64,000 nucleotides of DNA from Sphingobacterium humi (lineage in GTDB: Bacteria > Bacteroidota > Bacteroidia > Sphingobacteriales > Sphingobacteriaceae). Below the pieces are notes generated by a model, which had not been told where the DNA came from, ran no database searches, and saw nothing but the letters and a program-made list of their open reading frames with translations. Of this stretch, positions 8,648-16,373 are shown piece by piece. The stretch's first letter is position 1. Each line of letters begins with the position of its first letter. Both the position numbers and the translations under genes were made by a program. Location: NCBI RefSeq assembly GCF_009768885.1, contig NZ_WSQA01000005.1:248001-312000 (forward strand), read 5' to 3'.

Positions 8648-8731
8648 CTGACTGAGTTCGCCGACTAAAATTAACTAGTCAGTCAGTCAGTTAGCACATC
8701 CCTTTAGGGTGTACACTAACTGACTGACTGA
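8620..8731 (+). repeat. CAGT-rich inverted repeats, candidate replication origin or hairpin regulator
   Basis: Two nested inverted repeats use the same CAGTCAGTtAG unit. The first pairs 8624-8634 with 8644-8654 (10 of 11 bases, 9-base loop) across the ATPase stop. The second is a perfect 16-bp stem, 8679-8694 with 8716-8731, whose loop contains CCCTTTAGGG. Four to five CAGT/ACTG steps run in each arm. Lying between a RepA-like ATPase and a primase-like gene, it could be an iteron-type origin, a single-strand initiation site or an attenuator. Confidence 0.6.
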
Positions 8732-8768
8732 GGTAAATAGTTATAGGAACTGAAAAGGAGGAAAAAGT

Positions 8769-9935
8769 ATGTCAGACTACAAATACCATCTTGAACCATA
8801 TAAAGGGATGAACACCAGACATCGCTGTCCAAGTTGTGGGGCAAAGGGAAAGTTTGCTATGTACATTGATGTAGATACTAAAGAGTATATTGGAGATAGC
8901 GTTGGCAAATGTGAAAGGATAGATAGCTGCGGTCATCACTATACACCTAAGCAATATTTTGAGGATAACGGAATCCATCAAGATCCAAAACCATATTTTT
9001 CTCAGAGGCCAGTCAAAAGAGTCAAGATTGCTCCAACATTTATTGATAGGAAGATAATGGAACACTCTTTCAATGCTTACGAGAAGAATAATTTCGTAGA
9101 ATTCCTTGATGATAGGTTCGGTACGGATGTAACGATAGCTGTCATTGTTAAATATATGATAGGAAGCTCCAAACTTTGGGAGGGTTCAACTGTCTTTTGG
9201 CAGGTAGATAAACATAAGAACGTCAGGACTGGAAAAATAATGCTTTACAGCCGTTCTAATGGCAAAAGGGTACGGAAGCCGTTCGATCATATTCAATGGG
9301 CACATAAGGCTCTTAAACTCGATAATTTCAATTTAGAACAATGTTTCTTTGGTGAACACTTATTGGCGGGAAGCTCTAAACCAGTTGCCATAGTTGAGAG
9401 CGAGAAAAGTGCTATTATCTGCAGTATATACTTTCGTCAGTTCATCTGGATTGCAAGTGGAAGTGCGCAGGGTTTAAATAAGTCGAAATGCGAGGTTTTA
9501 AGCAACCGGGAGGTAATATTATTCCCTGACCTAAAAGTAGCCACAGCATGGCAAGAAAAAGCCAATGAATTAAAAAGCATTGCAAAGTTCTCAGTCTCTA
9601 CATTTCTGGAAGATAATGCTTCTAAGGAGGAGCTTGAGCAAGGGCTAGATATTGCTGACTACCTGTTGCGGTTTGAACCATCTGAATTTTCGGAGTCCAT
9701 ACGCGCGGGTAAGACGGAGGTTTCTGATGAACAGAGTCTAAAGTCATTCTTTCTAGAACTGGCTCAGCATATCCCTATTGGTGAAACAGTGGCAATAGAT
9801 GATTTAGAGATTAAAGATTTTAGAAAGTACATAATTGATGCAAGCGATAATCCATTGGCAAAAGAGTTTGAAGCTAGGACGATATACCGGATCATGCACA
9901 TGCAAGGATATAGTGAATTTGAGAATAAGTATTAA
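8769..9935 (+). CDS. Toprim primase-like protein with N-terminal zinc ribbon (DUF6371-like)
   Basis: A 388-residue protein. The N-terminus carries a zinc ribbon (CPSC near 20, CERIDSCGHH near 50) like that of DnaG-type primases. A Toprim-like domain follows: VAIVESEKSAII near residue 212 supplies the conserved Glu, then ASGSAQG and ILFPDLK with the Asp. The C-terminal part is helical. Such proteins are common in Bacteroidota integrative elements beside RepA-like ATPases. AAAGGAGG lies a few bases before the ATG. Likely primes replication of the excised element; primase activity itself is inferred. Confidence 0.8.
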   Translation: MSDYKYHLEPYKGMNTRHRCPSCGAKGKFAMYIDVDTKEYIGDSVGKCERIDSCGHHYTPKQYFEDNGIHQDPKPYFSQRPVKRVKIAPTFIDRKIMEHSFNAYEKNNFVEFLDDRFGTDVTIAVIVKYMIGSSKLWEGSTVFWQVDKHKNVRTGKIMLYSRSNGKRVRKPFDHIQWAHKALKLDNFNLEQCFFGEHLLAGSSKPVAIVESEKSAIICSIYFRQFIWIASGSAQGLNKSKCEVLSNREVILFPDLKVATAWQEKANELKSIAKFSVSTFLEDNASKEELEQGLDIADYLLRFEPSEFSESIRAGKTEVSDEQSLKSFFLELAQHIPIGETVAIDDLEIKDFRKYIIDASDNPLAKEFEARTIYRIMHMQGYSEFENKY

Positions 9936-9956
9936 TTAAAAACAAGGAGGATTGAA

Positions 9957-10439
9957 ATGAGAAAGAAGGGTAACAAGGTGGGATATCCAAACCAAGTGCG
10001 AAAATTCAATAAGGAGAAGCTAAATGCTACTCAGTTTTTACTATTTGACAGGGCATATAAGCCAGGGGATTTTGAATACAGATACACTTTATTCCATGAG
10101 CCGGGAAATATTTCATTTTATAAACTAAGGGGCAGACAGTTCAATACGGTCTGGTATGAGGATGGGCATGAGTTCATTGACAATGTACATCAATTAGCAG
10201 AGGCATTAGGATATGAAACTACGCTTGCCATGCTAAATGATTTTCACTTTTGGGAGGTTGCTATTGGATTGAAAGATCGATATGGAGTATGGCCTATTTA
10301 TCGATTTAATTGGCTCGAGGTAAATTATGGCGTTAAGATATTCAGACTTGATAGTTCGAAAGGAATAGAAGCTCAGGAACTAGCTGAGTACTTAAGAGAA
10401 AGATGGATGAATAGTGAAAGGCTACAGAGAACGGCATAA
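9957..10439 (+). CDS. Hypothetical protein following the primase-like gene
   Basis: A 160-residue protein with an AAGGAGG ribosome site 7 bases before its ATG. The first 20 residues are strongly basic (RKKGNKVGYPNQVRKFNKEK); the remainder is rich in Tyr, Trp and Phe and looks globular. No recognised motif, signal peptide or membrane span. It is 21 bases from the primase-like gene and probably belongs to the same operon. Confidence 0.6.
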   Translation: MRKKGNKVGYPNQVRKFNKEKLNATQFLLFDRAYKPGDFEYRYTLFHEPGNISFYKLRGRQFNTVWYEDGHEFIDNVHQLAEALGYETTLAMLNDFHFWEVAIGLKDRYGVWPIYRFNWLEVNYGVKIFRLDSSKGIEAQELAEYLRERWMNSERLQRTA

Positions 10440-10475
10440 AGTTCTCTAATAATTTAGGTTATTATATTTAGAATT

Positions 10476-11066
10476 ATGGGAAGAAAAGGCGCGGGAGTGG
10501 TATTACTGGATTATGTTGACACACTGTCTATTTCAAAAGTAAAGGAATGGGGGCATTTAGATTATATCGGAAAGAGTAGCACTATTACTTGGAGTAGAAA
10601 GGGAATTGAAAGAATGTCAATTAATATTAAAACCATCAAAACAGATAGGTTATATCTTGAGTTATCTTATAGATACGCTGGATCTGAATTAGTAAAATAC
10701 CAAGTAGAAATAACATTCATAAATTCAAATTTAGGATTTGGACAGATTCCTTATTTCATTTGTCCTCAAACAGGGAAAAGATGCAGAAAATTATATTCTA
10801 TTGGAAAATACTTTCTACATAGAGAAGCATTTCTTTATGCTATGTATGAATGCCAATTCGATTCAAAGAAGGTTAGAGAGTTTGTAAAGGTCGTGAAACC
10901 ATATTACGGAATGGATGATGTCAAGACTGAATTACATTCCAAAAATTTCAAAACGTTTTATAATGGTACTTTAACGAAAAGATATTTGTCCTTAAAAAAG
11001 AAACTCGATGCGGTTGACTGCAACTTTGATTACGCCGGATTTATTGAAATGGCTATGATATCTTAA
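10476..11066 (+). CDS. Hypothetical protein with a degenerate zinc-ribbon-like motif
   Basis: A 196-residue protein beginning MGRKGAGVVLLDYVDTLSIS. This start and the later IPYFICPQTGKRCRKLY segment resemble a family of uncharacterised mobile-element proteins that start MGRWG and contain a FxCP...C...LYLP ribbon. Here only two cysteines of the knuckle remain (C96 and C102 approximately), so metal binding is uncertain. A TATATTTA box lies 6 bases before the start, too close for a normal leader, so the gene is more likely read from the operon. Role unknown. Confidence 0.6.
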   Translation: MGRKGAGVVLLDYVDTLSISKVKEWGHLDYIGKSSTITWSRKGIERMSINIKTIKTDRLYLELSYRYAGSELVKYQVEITFINSNLGFGQIPYFICPQTGKRCRKLYSIGKYFLHREAFLYAMYECQFDSKKVREFVKVVKPYYGMDDVKTELHSKNFKTFYNGTLTKRYLSLKKKLDAVDCNFDYAGFIEMAMIS

Positions 11067-11323
11067 TAATGTCTTTTCAAAATTTAGGTTAATATTTGGT
11101 TAGTTAAGATTTTTACATCTTCCAAGTGTAGGGTTTTGTTTATTTTATATAATTAAATATTGAATCCAATTTTTCCACTGTGTTTTTTTATTTTTAACCT
11201 TAAAGTGGCCAAATCTTCATAAGTTAAATCTTATAATTTTTATTTTGATTGTAATTGATGTGAATGTTTTGGAGTTAAAATAAATGAAATATAATTTTAT
11301 ATTTGGTTCATTAACTTAAATAT
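11067..11323 (+). promoter_or_regulatory. AT-rich intergenic region with TATATTTG promoter box
   Basis: This 257-base stretch holds no gene. It ends with TATATTTG at 11298-11305, an exact match to the Bacteroidota -7 consensus TAnnTTTG, 18 bases before the ATG at 11324. It is the likely promoter of the three-gene kinase cassette, so the cassette appears to be transcribed independently of the replication genes. Confidence 0.55.
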
Positions 11324-11797
11324 ATGGATCAAATAAAATCAATTGGGATTAGAGTTACCCCAACATCTGTTTATTTTTCAATAATTTCCGCTAAGGGAAA
11401 AGAAATTGAAATAATCGCTTTAGATATAGTTAAATGTCCAAAGTCAATGGAAATTCCGGAGCAGTTAAAATTCGTTAGAAATACTCTAGGTGATATAATA
11501 AACGAATTTAAAGTAAAAAATGCTTGCATAAGAGTCACGGAATCAAATGCTAGAAAGATAAGCATACATCGTATTTATATTGAAGGAGTTATTCAGGAAT
11601 TATTTGCTAGTTCAACGATTGAAAAATATTTCATAGGACAAATTTCTAACATTTCCACCAAATTAGGAATCAAGAGAAACGAATTTAAGCCTTACGCAGA
11701 TGGAGAGATAGAGTTTCCAGGGCTTGAAAATTGGGGGAATTTAAAAATTGAGCAAAGAGAAAGTATAATGGCCGCAATTAGCGCAATAAACATATAA
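11324..11797 (+). CDS. RNase-H-like fold protein (DUF3010-like), first gene of kinase cassette
   Basis: A 157-residue protein. The opening strand SIGIRVTPTSVYFSI, a second strand, the long helix (EIPEQLKFVRNTLGDII) and then ACIRVTESNARK match the layout of the DUF3010 family, which has a RuvC/RNase-H-like core; the last helix (EQRESIMAAISAI) also fits. The first catalytic acidic residue expected after strand 1 is not obvious, while a Glu follows strand 4 (VTE), so nuclease activity is uncertain. One base separates it from the kinase gene, so the two are surely co-expressed. The family call is by eye. Confidence 0.6.
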   Translation: MDQIKSIGIRVTPTSVYFSIISAKGKEIEIIALDIVKCPKSMEIPEQLKFVRNTLGDIINEFKVKNACIRVTESNARKISIHRIYIEGVIQELFASSTIEKYFIGQISNISTKLGIKRNEFKPYADGEIEFPGLENWGNLKIEQRESIMAAISAINI

Positions 11798-11798
11798 T

Positions 11799-12848
11799 AT
11801 GGCTTTAGGACAGTATACAACTCAATTGACTTTTAACCTAAATAAGGAAATAGGTCAAGAAGGTAAAAACTCCCAAGTATTTATTGCACATGACATTCAA
11901 TTCGATGATAATATTGTAATAAAACGTATTAATAAGGAGGATTTCAAAAAAGATGGGGAATTTTATAAGGAAACGAAATTACTTTTTGCATCCGCCCATT
12001 CAAATGTAGTAAAAGTGTTTTACGGTTGTTCGGACGATAATTACGTATATATTGCAATGCCTTATTATGAAAGAGGCTCTCTCAAAAGCTTAAGCGAAAA
12101 GGGGAATTTGACGATTAGAGAAATCATCAGGTATGCAATTCAATTCCTTTCAGGTTTACACAATATACACTCTAAAGGGTTGATTCATTTTGACGTGAAG
12201 CCTGATAATATTCTTATTTCAAATGCTAATGAAGCTCATTTATCGGACTTTGGACTTGCAAAGGCTATGAATATTTTAGGGCACGCTAATCCTGAGGCTG
12301 CATATTCCAAACATATTCCGCCTGAATTTTATGAAATGGTTGACAAAACTCATCATTTTGATATTTATTCTGCTGGAGTTACTTTATACCGATTATTGAA
12401 TGGCGAGGAACTTTTTAATAAGCAGTTTTATTCTTACAATAGTAGAGAAAGTCGTCAAAAAGCGATATTAGCTGGACAATTTCCTGATAGAACATCTTAT
12501 CTCCCTCACATCCCTCAGAAGTTAAGAACGATTGTAAATAAGGCAATGAGTGTGAATATTTCGGATAGATATGATAGTGTACTTTCTTTGATGAATGATT
12601 TAGGTGAAGTTGGTGAGAATTTAGACTGGAAGTATTCAGAAGAAGGTAGCGTTCATACATGGGAAAAGACTTCAGGTAATTATTTATATAAAATTCAAGC
12701 AAATTTGCAAGATACTAAAAATGTTAGTATGTTTACCACTAGAACTAATATGTTATTAAATAAAACTGTAAAGCAATCGCAATATTGTCACAATAATTTA
12801 ACAAGTTCTAACGTTTTAAATAAAATTAAACAAGCACTTAAGCTGTGA
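11799..12848 (+). CDS. Serine/threonine protein kinase
   Basis: A 349-residue eukaryotic-type kinase. The catalytic lysine is K42 (IVIKRI), the catalytic loop is HFDVKPDN at 130-137 (HRD variant HFD) and the DFG motif starts at D150. The P-loop is degenerate (GQEGKNSQV). An APE-like segment (IPPEFYE) and the usual C-lobe helices follow, ending near residue 275; the last ~75 residues are extra. No transmembrane segment or sensor domain is seen, so it is cytoplasmic. It is flanked by an RNase-H-like partner and a 52-aa protein in one operon inside a mobile element, a context typical of defence or stress-response kinases. Targets unknown. Confidence 0.92.
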   Translation: MALGQYTTQLTFNLNKEIGQEGKNSQVFIAHDIQFDDNIVIKRINKEDFKKDGEFYKETKLLFASAHSNVVKVFYGCSDDNYVYIAMPYYERGSLKSLSEKGNLTIREIIRYAIQFLSGLHNIHSKGLIHFDVKPDNILISNANEAHLSDFGLAKAMNILGHANPEAAYSKHIPPEFYEMVDKTHHFDIYSAGVTLYRLLNGEELFNKQFYSYNSRESRQKAILAGQFPDRTSYLPHIPQKLRTIVNKAMSVNISDRYDSVLSLMNDLGEVGENLDWKYSEEGSVHTWEKTSGNYLYKIQANLQDTKNVSMFTTRTNMLLNKTVKQSQYCHNNLTSSNVLNKIKQALKL

Positions 12849-13003
12849 AATTTAAGATTATTAAATATAACGACAAAGGTCTTACTCGAGCTAATCAATC
12901 TCTCCCTTATGTTCAAATTCCAAAAGAGAGGATTGATAAACGATCTGTTAAGTTTGTGGAAAAAGGACACTACGAAGTTATAATTCCACGCAATATAAAA
13001 TAA
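12845..13003 (+). CDS. 52-aa basic protein, third gene of kinase cassette
   Basis: A GTG overlapping the kinase stop (GTGA) opens a 52-codon frame ending in TAA at 13001. The peptide begins MKFKIIKYNDKG, contains a VQIPKERIDKRS segment and ends EVIIPRNIK. It looks like a small beta-strand protein. The 4-base overlap with the kinase gene and the terminator just downstream support a real gene translated by coupling. Possibly a kinase substrate or regulator; no homology recognised. Confidence 0.6.
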   Translation: MKFKIIKYNDKGLTRANQSLPYVQIPKERIDKRSVKFVEKGHYEVIIPRNIK

Positions 13004-13051
13004 AGATTTTGTTAATTTTAAATATTTTAAATTAACTCTTGAATAAATCCG

Positions 13052-13080
13052 AACCCCTTCTTTTACAAGTTGGGGTTTTT
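13052..13080 (+). terminator. Rho-independent terminator after kinase cassette
   Basis: AACCCC at 13052-13057 pairs with GGGGTT at 13072-13077 and is followed by a T run. It closes the kinase cassette on the plus strand. Confidence 0.6.
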
Positions 13081-13128
13081 AATTGTTCTTATTCTTAATT
13101 ATTGCATTTCGGATCATATTTCTGATTC

Positions 13129-13821
13129 CTAAAAAAATAAGAATTGTTCTTTTCCATCGGAATGAGTTAATTTTGCCTCATCCCCTACAATTTTAGCAAT
13201 ATCTTCTATATTACCTATATTTAACTTTAAAGGAGAATCCTGATTATTCGGAATGAAAATTCTAAATTCACTCTGATGTGAATAAATTTTGTGTTTTTTG
13301 AAGGGCCCTATTTCCCCATTAAAATCATTATCATAATATTCTACTTTATTATATGAGTACCCACGGATACCTATTAAATCCAATTCGGCAAAAATTCTTT
13401 CAATAAATTTTTTAGGATTATAAATAAAGATTTTAGATTCCCCAAAAGATTGGGTTTCAAATTTTATATTATTTCGGTCACCTTTTAAATGATCTGAGTA
13501 GATACCGGTTAAGCAATAAATATTACCTGTGATATTATTATCATGCTTAATGATAATATCTCTAGCATCGAAATCTAACCCATCTTTATCAAAATCCTTA
13601 CCTACTTCGCAAAGAGTAATTAGAGCTTCTTTATAAAATCTCCTATAGGATATAGAATCATCCTTATCCGATCGCTCCCAATTATCATCACATCCTCTGA
13701 TGAATTTTATGGTATTGATATATATTTCTCCTTTGTATAATAAATTTTCAATATGCTCTTTCTTCCCTCTCCTAAATAAAAAATGGACTTTATTTTCTTC
13801 TATTGGTATCATTGCAATCAA
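13129..13821 (-). CDS. Uncharacterised 230-aa protein
   Basis: I do not recognise a named family. The N-terminus (VHFLFRRGKKEHIENLLYKGEIYINTIKFIR) suggests a fold that recognises or modifies a ligand through an Arg/Lys-rich first strand; a similar pattern occurs in uncharacterised proteins carried as single-gene cargo. The C-terminal segment YSHQSEFRIFIPN, followed by a strand-turn-strand with IGNIEDIAKIV, looks conserved-domain-like. A second start at 13812 is possible. The gene runs against its neighbours and stands alone between the kinase terminator and the phage remnant, typical of an acquired cargo gene. It shares its upstream region with a palindrome, TTTTGTCGGACAAAA, near 13854. Confidence 0.65.
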   Translation of the reverse strand: MIAMIPIEENKVHFLFRRGKKEHIENLLYKGEIYINTIKFIRGCDDNWERSDKDDSISYRRFYKEALITLCEVGKDFDKDGLDFDARDIIIKHDNNITGNIYCLTGIYSDHLKGDRNNIKFETQSFGESKIFIYNPKKFIERIFAELDLIGIRGYSYNKVEYYDNDFNGEIGPFKKHKIYSHQSEFRIFIPNNQDSPLKLNIGNIEDIAKIVGDEAKLTHSDGKEQFLFF

Positions 13822-13854
13822 CTAAATTTAATTCTCTACAGCAAGGTATACGTT

Positions 13855-14085
13855 TTGTCGGACAAAATCAATCTTGCTCTAAAACGTCGTTTTAAAGGTG
13901 ACAAAAATCGGTTTCCTCATTTTGGGGGTAAATGGCTGTTACCTGAACTAGATAATGGATCGACCTATTCTAATTGTTTTTCGGTAATCTGCGGTAAATT
14001 TCGGATGTCTGACAGAACATTTGATAGTTATTGGAAAGAAGCAAATGATATTTTTGTAATTGTTTCTCGAGCTATAAAAAAGTAA
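13855..14085 (+). pseudogene. Phage terminase-small-subunit-like fragment
   Basis: A frame of 77 codons from a TTG at 13855 (an upstream ATG at 13783 would overlap the divergent gene). The segment FRMSDRTFDSYWKEAND followed by VSRAIKK resembles the DNA-binding part of small terminase or packaging-adaptor proteins of Bacteroidota phages. It ends after VSRAIKK, and the same VS(E/R)AIKK module is then repeated twice in the following 70 bases in another frame, showing local decay or rearrangement. Probably a remnant. Confidence 0.4.
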
Positions 14086-14967
14086 TATCATGATAGTTTC
14101 CGAAGCTATAAAAAAGAAAATAGGTGAAGTTTCCCGGGCTATAAAAAACGTGAAAACAGTGTTTACGAAGATTATTTGCCCATCATTACGCGCGCGTACG
14201 CGTATAGACCGACGAAAACCCCTAACAGCATCAGAGTAATGATTATTTGGGCACTGTTATACGTGCGTGAAAAATTAACGATTATTGCCCTAATGGAGCT
14301 TACGAAGACTTTTTGCAAAGTGTTGCGTGCGCGCGTGATAATCCACGTCCTTGCTGAGTAAAAAAAACTTCAAGGTTATCTGTTCATGCGAATGGTTTGA
14401 ATTTTCGTCGGTCATTACACGTGCGCATGAGACAAATAGAATTTCTGCGCCTTTAAAAAAACACGGTTAAACCTATTTCTTGGTCTTTATAAAAAGGCTC
14501 AGGACTTAATTAGAAGGTTTTAACACGGTCATTACGCGCGTAGAGGAAAGAAACAACCTGCAATTAAATAGACTTTTGTGTTATCTGTTTACGTGTGAAT
14601 CGGAGTAATTCGGAGTAATTCGGAGTGGGTTATGGGAATAACATCAGCTACTAGGGAAAACTTTAGTTTTCTTACAGACTTCGTTGCTATCTGTTCATAC
14701 GTATTGAATTTTCGGAAACCATAAAAAAGGGGTGAAAACCTTACAAAACCCAACATTCAAGATGCCACTCAAAAGCGTAAAACTTGTCAAAACTTTACAA
14801 AATTTGACACTTATAAGTAAAAAAGGAAAACTTCAGATTGCCCAAGCCGCTATTCGTGCTGGTTATATTCAAGATACAGCAACAGAACAATCTTCTAGGT
14901 TGTTAACAAATGTTAAGGTTTCAGAAGCTATTACCCCCACGGACTTCACAATTATCTGTTTATGCGG
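14062..14967 (+). repeat. Degenerate repeat tract with terminase-derived and CpG-rich motifs
   Basis: Three repeat families are interleaved. (a) GTTTCyCGrGCTATAAAAAA at 14062, 14096 and 14129, with a weaker copy at 14709; it reads VS(R/E)AIKK when translated. (b) GACTTCn(5-8)TTATCTGTTyAtgcG at about 14366-14390, 14571-14597, 14677-14702 and 14942-14967. (c) wCATTACrCGyGCG near 14182, 14411 and 14528. The CGCGCG runs are very unlike the AT-rich surroundings. Apart from the small ORFs noted I see no intact gene here. It may be a decayed packaging gene, a pac-like region or recombination debris. Confidence 0.5.
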
Positions 14968-15034
14968 GGAAAGAGCTATTTTTAACAACCGCATCACAAT
15001 GTTTATTGTTTATTTTGATTTACGCATAAAATAA
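14732..15034 (+). pseudogene. Terminase small subunit N-terminal fragment (Terminase_2-like)
   Basis: A 100-codon frame from a GTG at 14732. Residues ~38-68 read GKLQIAQAAIRAGYIQDTATEQSSRLLTNVKVSEAI in family order (IAQAAIRAGY, then a helix ending in SRLL.NVKV.EAI), the signature helix-turn-helix of phage small terminases. Directly after SEAI the sequence switches to one copy of the GACTTC...TTATCTGTT repeat, so the rest of the terminase protein is missing and the tail (TPTDFTIICLCGE...) is not phage-like. No large terminase gene follows. Confidence 0.55.
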
Positions 15035-15218
15035 GGTTATTTAAGACACTTTATGATTATAATGGTATGTTTTAATTGTTTTAATACCAAAGTCGATTAA
15101 AACACTTTAAAATAGCCTTAAATTAGATGCGGTTTTATAACCGGGGAATTCCGGAGTAATCCGGCAGAAAATCCAAGAAGCGATCAAAATGGCGACCGAG
15201 ATTTTATATTCCAATTAT

Positions 15219-15226
15219 TATATTTG
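15219..15226 (+). promoter_or_regulatory. TATATTTG promoter box
   Basis: An exact TAnnTTTG match located 18 bases before the ATG at 15245. The same octamer occurs before four other sites in the element (11298, 15612, 16228, 18871). No convincing -33 TTTG was found. Confidence 0.45.
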
Positions 15227-15244
15227 GGTAATAAACTTAAAAAT

Positions 15245-15439
15245 ATGGCCAGAAAATACATAATTAAATACTACTCTAAAGAAAACTTTAACGCGAACAA
15301 CTTTAACCGTGACGCAGAGGATTTAGCACAAGAATTTAGAAATGATGAGACTATTAAATCTTACAAATATTTAGGTATTGATCCTAATCCACAAGAAGGA
15401 GATAATATAAAAGTGATATTTGAATACGAAGTTTCCTAG
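15245..15439 (+). CDS. Small hypothetical protein
   Basis: A 64-residue protein from the ATG at 15245; the in-frame TTG at 15224 lies within the promoter box. The sequence is polar and globular (ARKYIIKYYSKENFNANNF near the start, IKVIFEYEVS at the end) with no known motif. Its own promoter-like box supports expression. About 200 gene-free bases follow. Confidence 0.5.
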   Translation: MARKYIIKYYSKENFNANNFNRDAEDLAQEFRNDETIKSYKYLGIDPNPQEGDNIKVIFEYEVS

Positions 15440-15558
15440 TGTTCAGGTAATGTGATATATGCTTAATAATCAGCTTGTTTTTTTGTACTGCAAGGTGTGT
15501 TTCTGTCAATACAAAAACTTCTTGAAAACCGCATCAATTTGAATATATGCAAGAAGTA

Positions 15559-15576
15559 CTTTTGTGTACACAAAAG
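15559..15576. terminator. 18-bp perfect palindrome in intergenic region
   Basis: CTTTTGTGT followed directly by ACACAAAAG, positions 15559-15576, between the small gene and the gp10-like gene. It has no loop bases and no strong T run, so an operator is as likely as a terminator. I see no gene in 15440-15642. Confidence 0.35.
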
Positions 15577-15611
15577 AGGGTCTAGCCATCAGAATTCCGA
15601 CTAGAAATGGT

Positions 15612-15619
15612 TATATTTG
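15612..15619 (+). promoter_or_regulatory. TATATTTG promoter box before gp10-like gene
   Basis: An exact TAnnTTTG box 23 bases before the ATG at 15643. Confidence 0.45.
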
Positions 15620-15642
15620 ATATATAGAAAGATCAGTGTTGT

Positions 15643-16158
15643 ATGGCAAAGTTTAGTATTAAAATCAAGGGCTTAGATCAGCTTCAAAAGAAGCTGAACA
15701 AGCAATCCCAAAAACAAATAATTAAGAAAATCGGAAACGAGTTCCAAGTATCAGCACAGAAGGTCAGGAACTCCGCAATCGGGCGTGTTCCGGTAGATCA
15801 GGGATACCTAAGGAACTCCATAAACGTTGAGGGCAAAGACCTGCTTTGGATAGTCTATGCAAGTGCAGGATATGCAGGATATCAGGAGTTCGGAACTAAG
15901 ACCAAGGTCGATGTTCCTGCAGAAATGCAGAGCGAAGCGGAGAAGTTCCGTAACGGTAAGCTCAGTGAGGGCGACTTCAAGAAAGCGATAGCCGAATGGA
16001 TGAAGCGCAAGGGAATACCAAAGGAAGCATTATGGCCCATCATGGCAAAGATCATGAAGGTAGGGGTAAATCCTCAGCCGTTCATGCATCCAGGCTTCAA
16101 GGATGGCACCAAAGGACTGGAGAAAAGGATTGAAGATATCTTGAAAGATTATTTATAA
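15643..16158 (+). CDS. HK97 gp10-like phage tail-completion/head-tail protein
   Basis: A 171-residue protein. The opening SIKIKGLDQLQKKL, then RVPVDQGYLRNSI and YAGYQEFGTKT, and the end QPFMHPGFKDG are signature segments of the HK97-gp10 family, which helps complete the tail or the head-tail joint. There is an insertion of about 45 residues before the final motif (SEGDFKKAIAEWMKRKG). It looks intact, but it stands without the neighbouring head-tail genes of a normal phage morphogenesis cluster. The codon and base composition is more G+C-rich than its neighbours. Confidence 0.88.
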   Translation: MAKFSIKIKGLDQLQKKLNKQSQKQIIKKIGNEFQVSAQKVRNSAIGRVPVDQGYLRNSINVEGKDLLWIVYASAGYAGYQEFGTKTKVDVPAEMQSEAEKFRNGKLSEGDFKKAIAEWMKRKGIPKEALWPIMAKIMKVGVNPQPFMHPGFKDGTKGLEKRIEDILKDYL

Positions 16159-16373
16159 ACGCTGGGATAATTCCACTTTTTTTACGAATCAATAATGGTG
16201 GATTATACTTATCTCTTTGATTTTTAGTATATTTGTGTAGAAAGAAAGCACGGGGTTTTGGATGTAGAAGGGTGTGTTTTGTTTTCTTTTCGTTTCCCAC
16301 AAACAGGTATTATTGTACCTCTTAGTACCTGTTTTATTCCAAAGTCTCATTTTGATAATCTTAAAATAAAAAG
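16159..16373 (+). promoter_or_regulatory. Intergenic region with promoter box and an AGGTAC/TACCTG repeat
   Basis: There is no gene here. TATATTTG is at 16228-16235. Farther on, TTGTACCT (16313-16320) and AGTACCTG (16324-16331) lie next to an opposing CAGGTA at about 16304, giving an inverted repeat. TTGTACCT is also the motif found at both ends of the element. Confidence 0.35.

Noticed and set aside
14176..14361. Plus-strand 61-codon ORF in the repeat tract
   Set aside because: It runs through the CpG-rich repeats, the peptide is low in protein-like order and there is no ribosome site.
14062..14967. CRISPR array
   Set aside because: Repeat copies are degenerate, of three kinds and unevenly spaced (roughly 35-265 bases); there are no cas genes.
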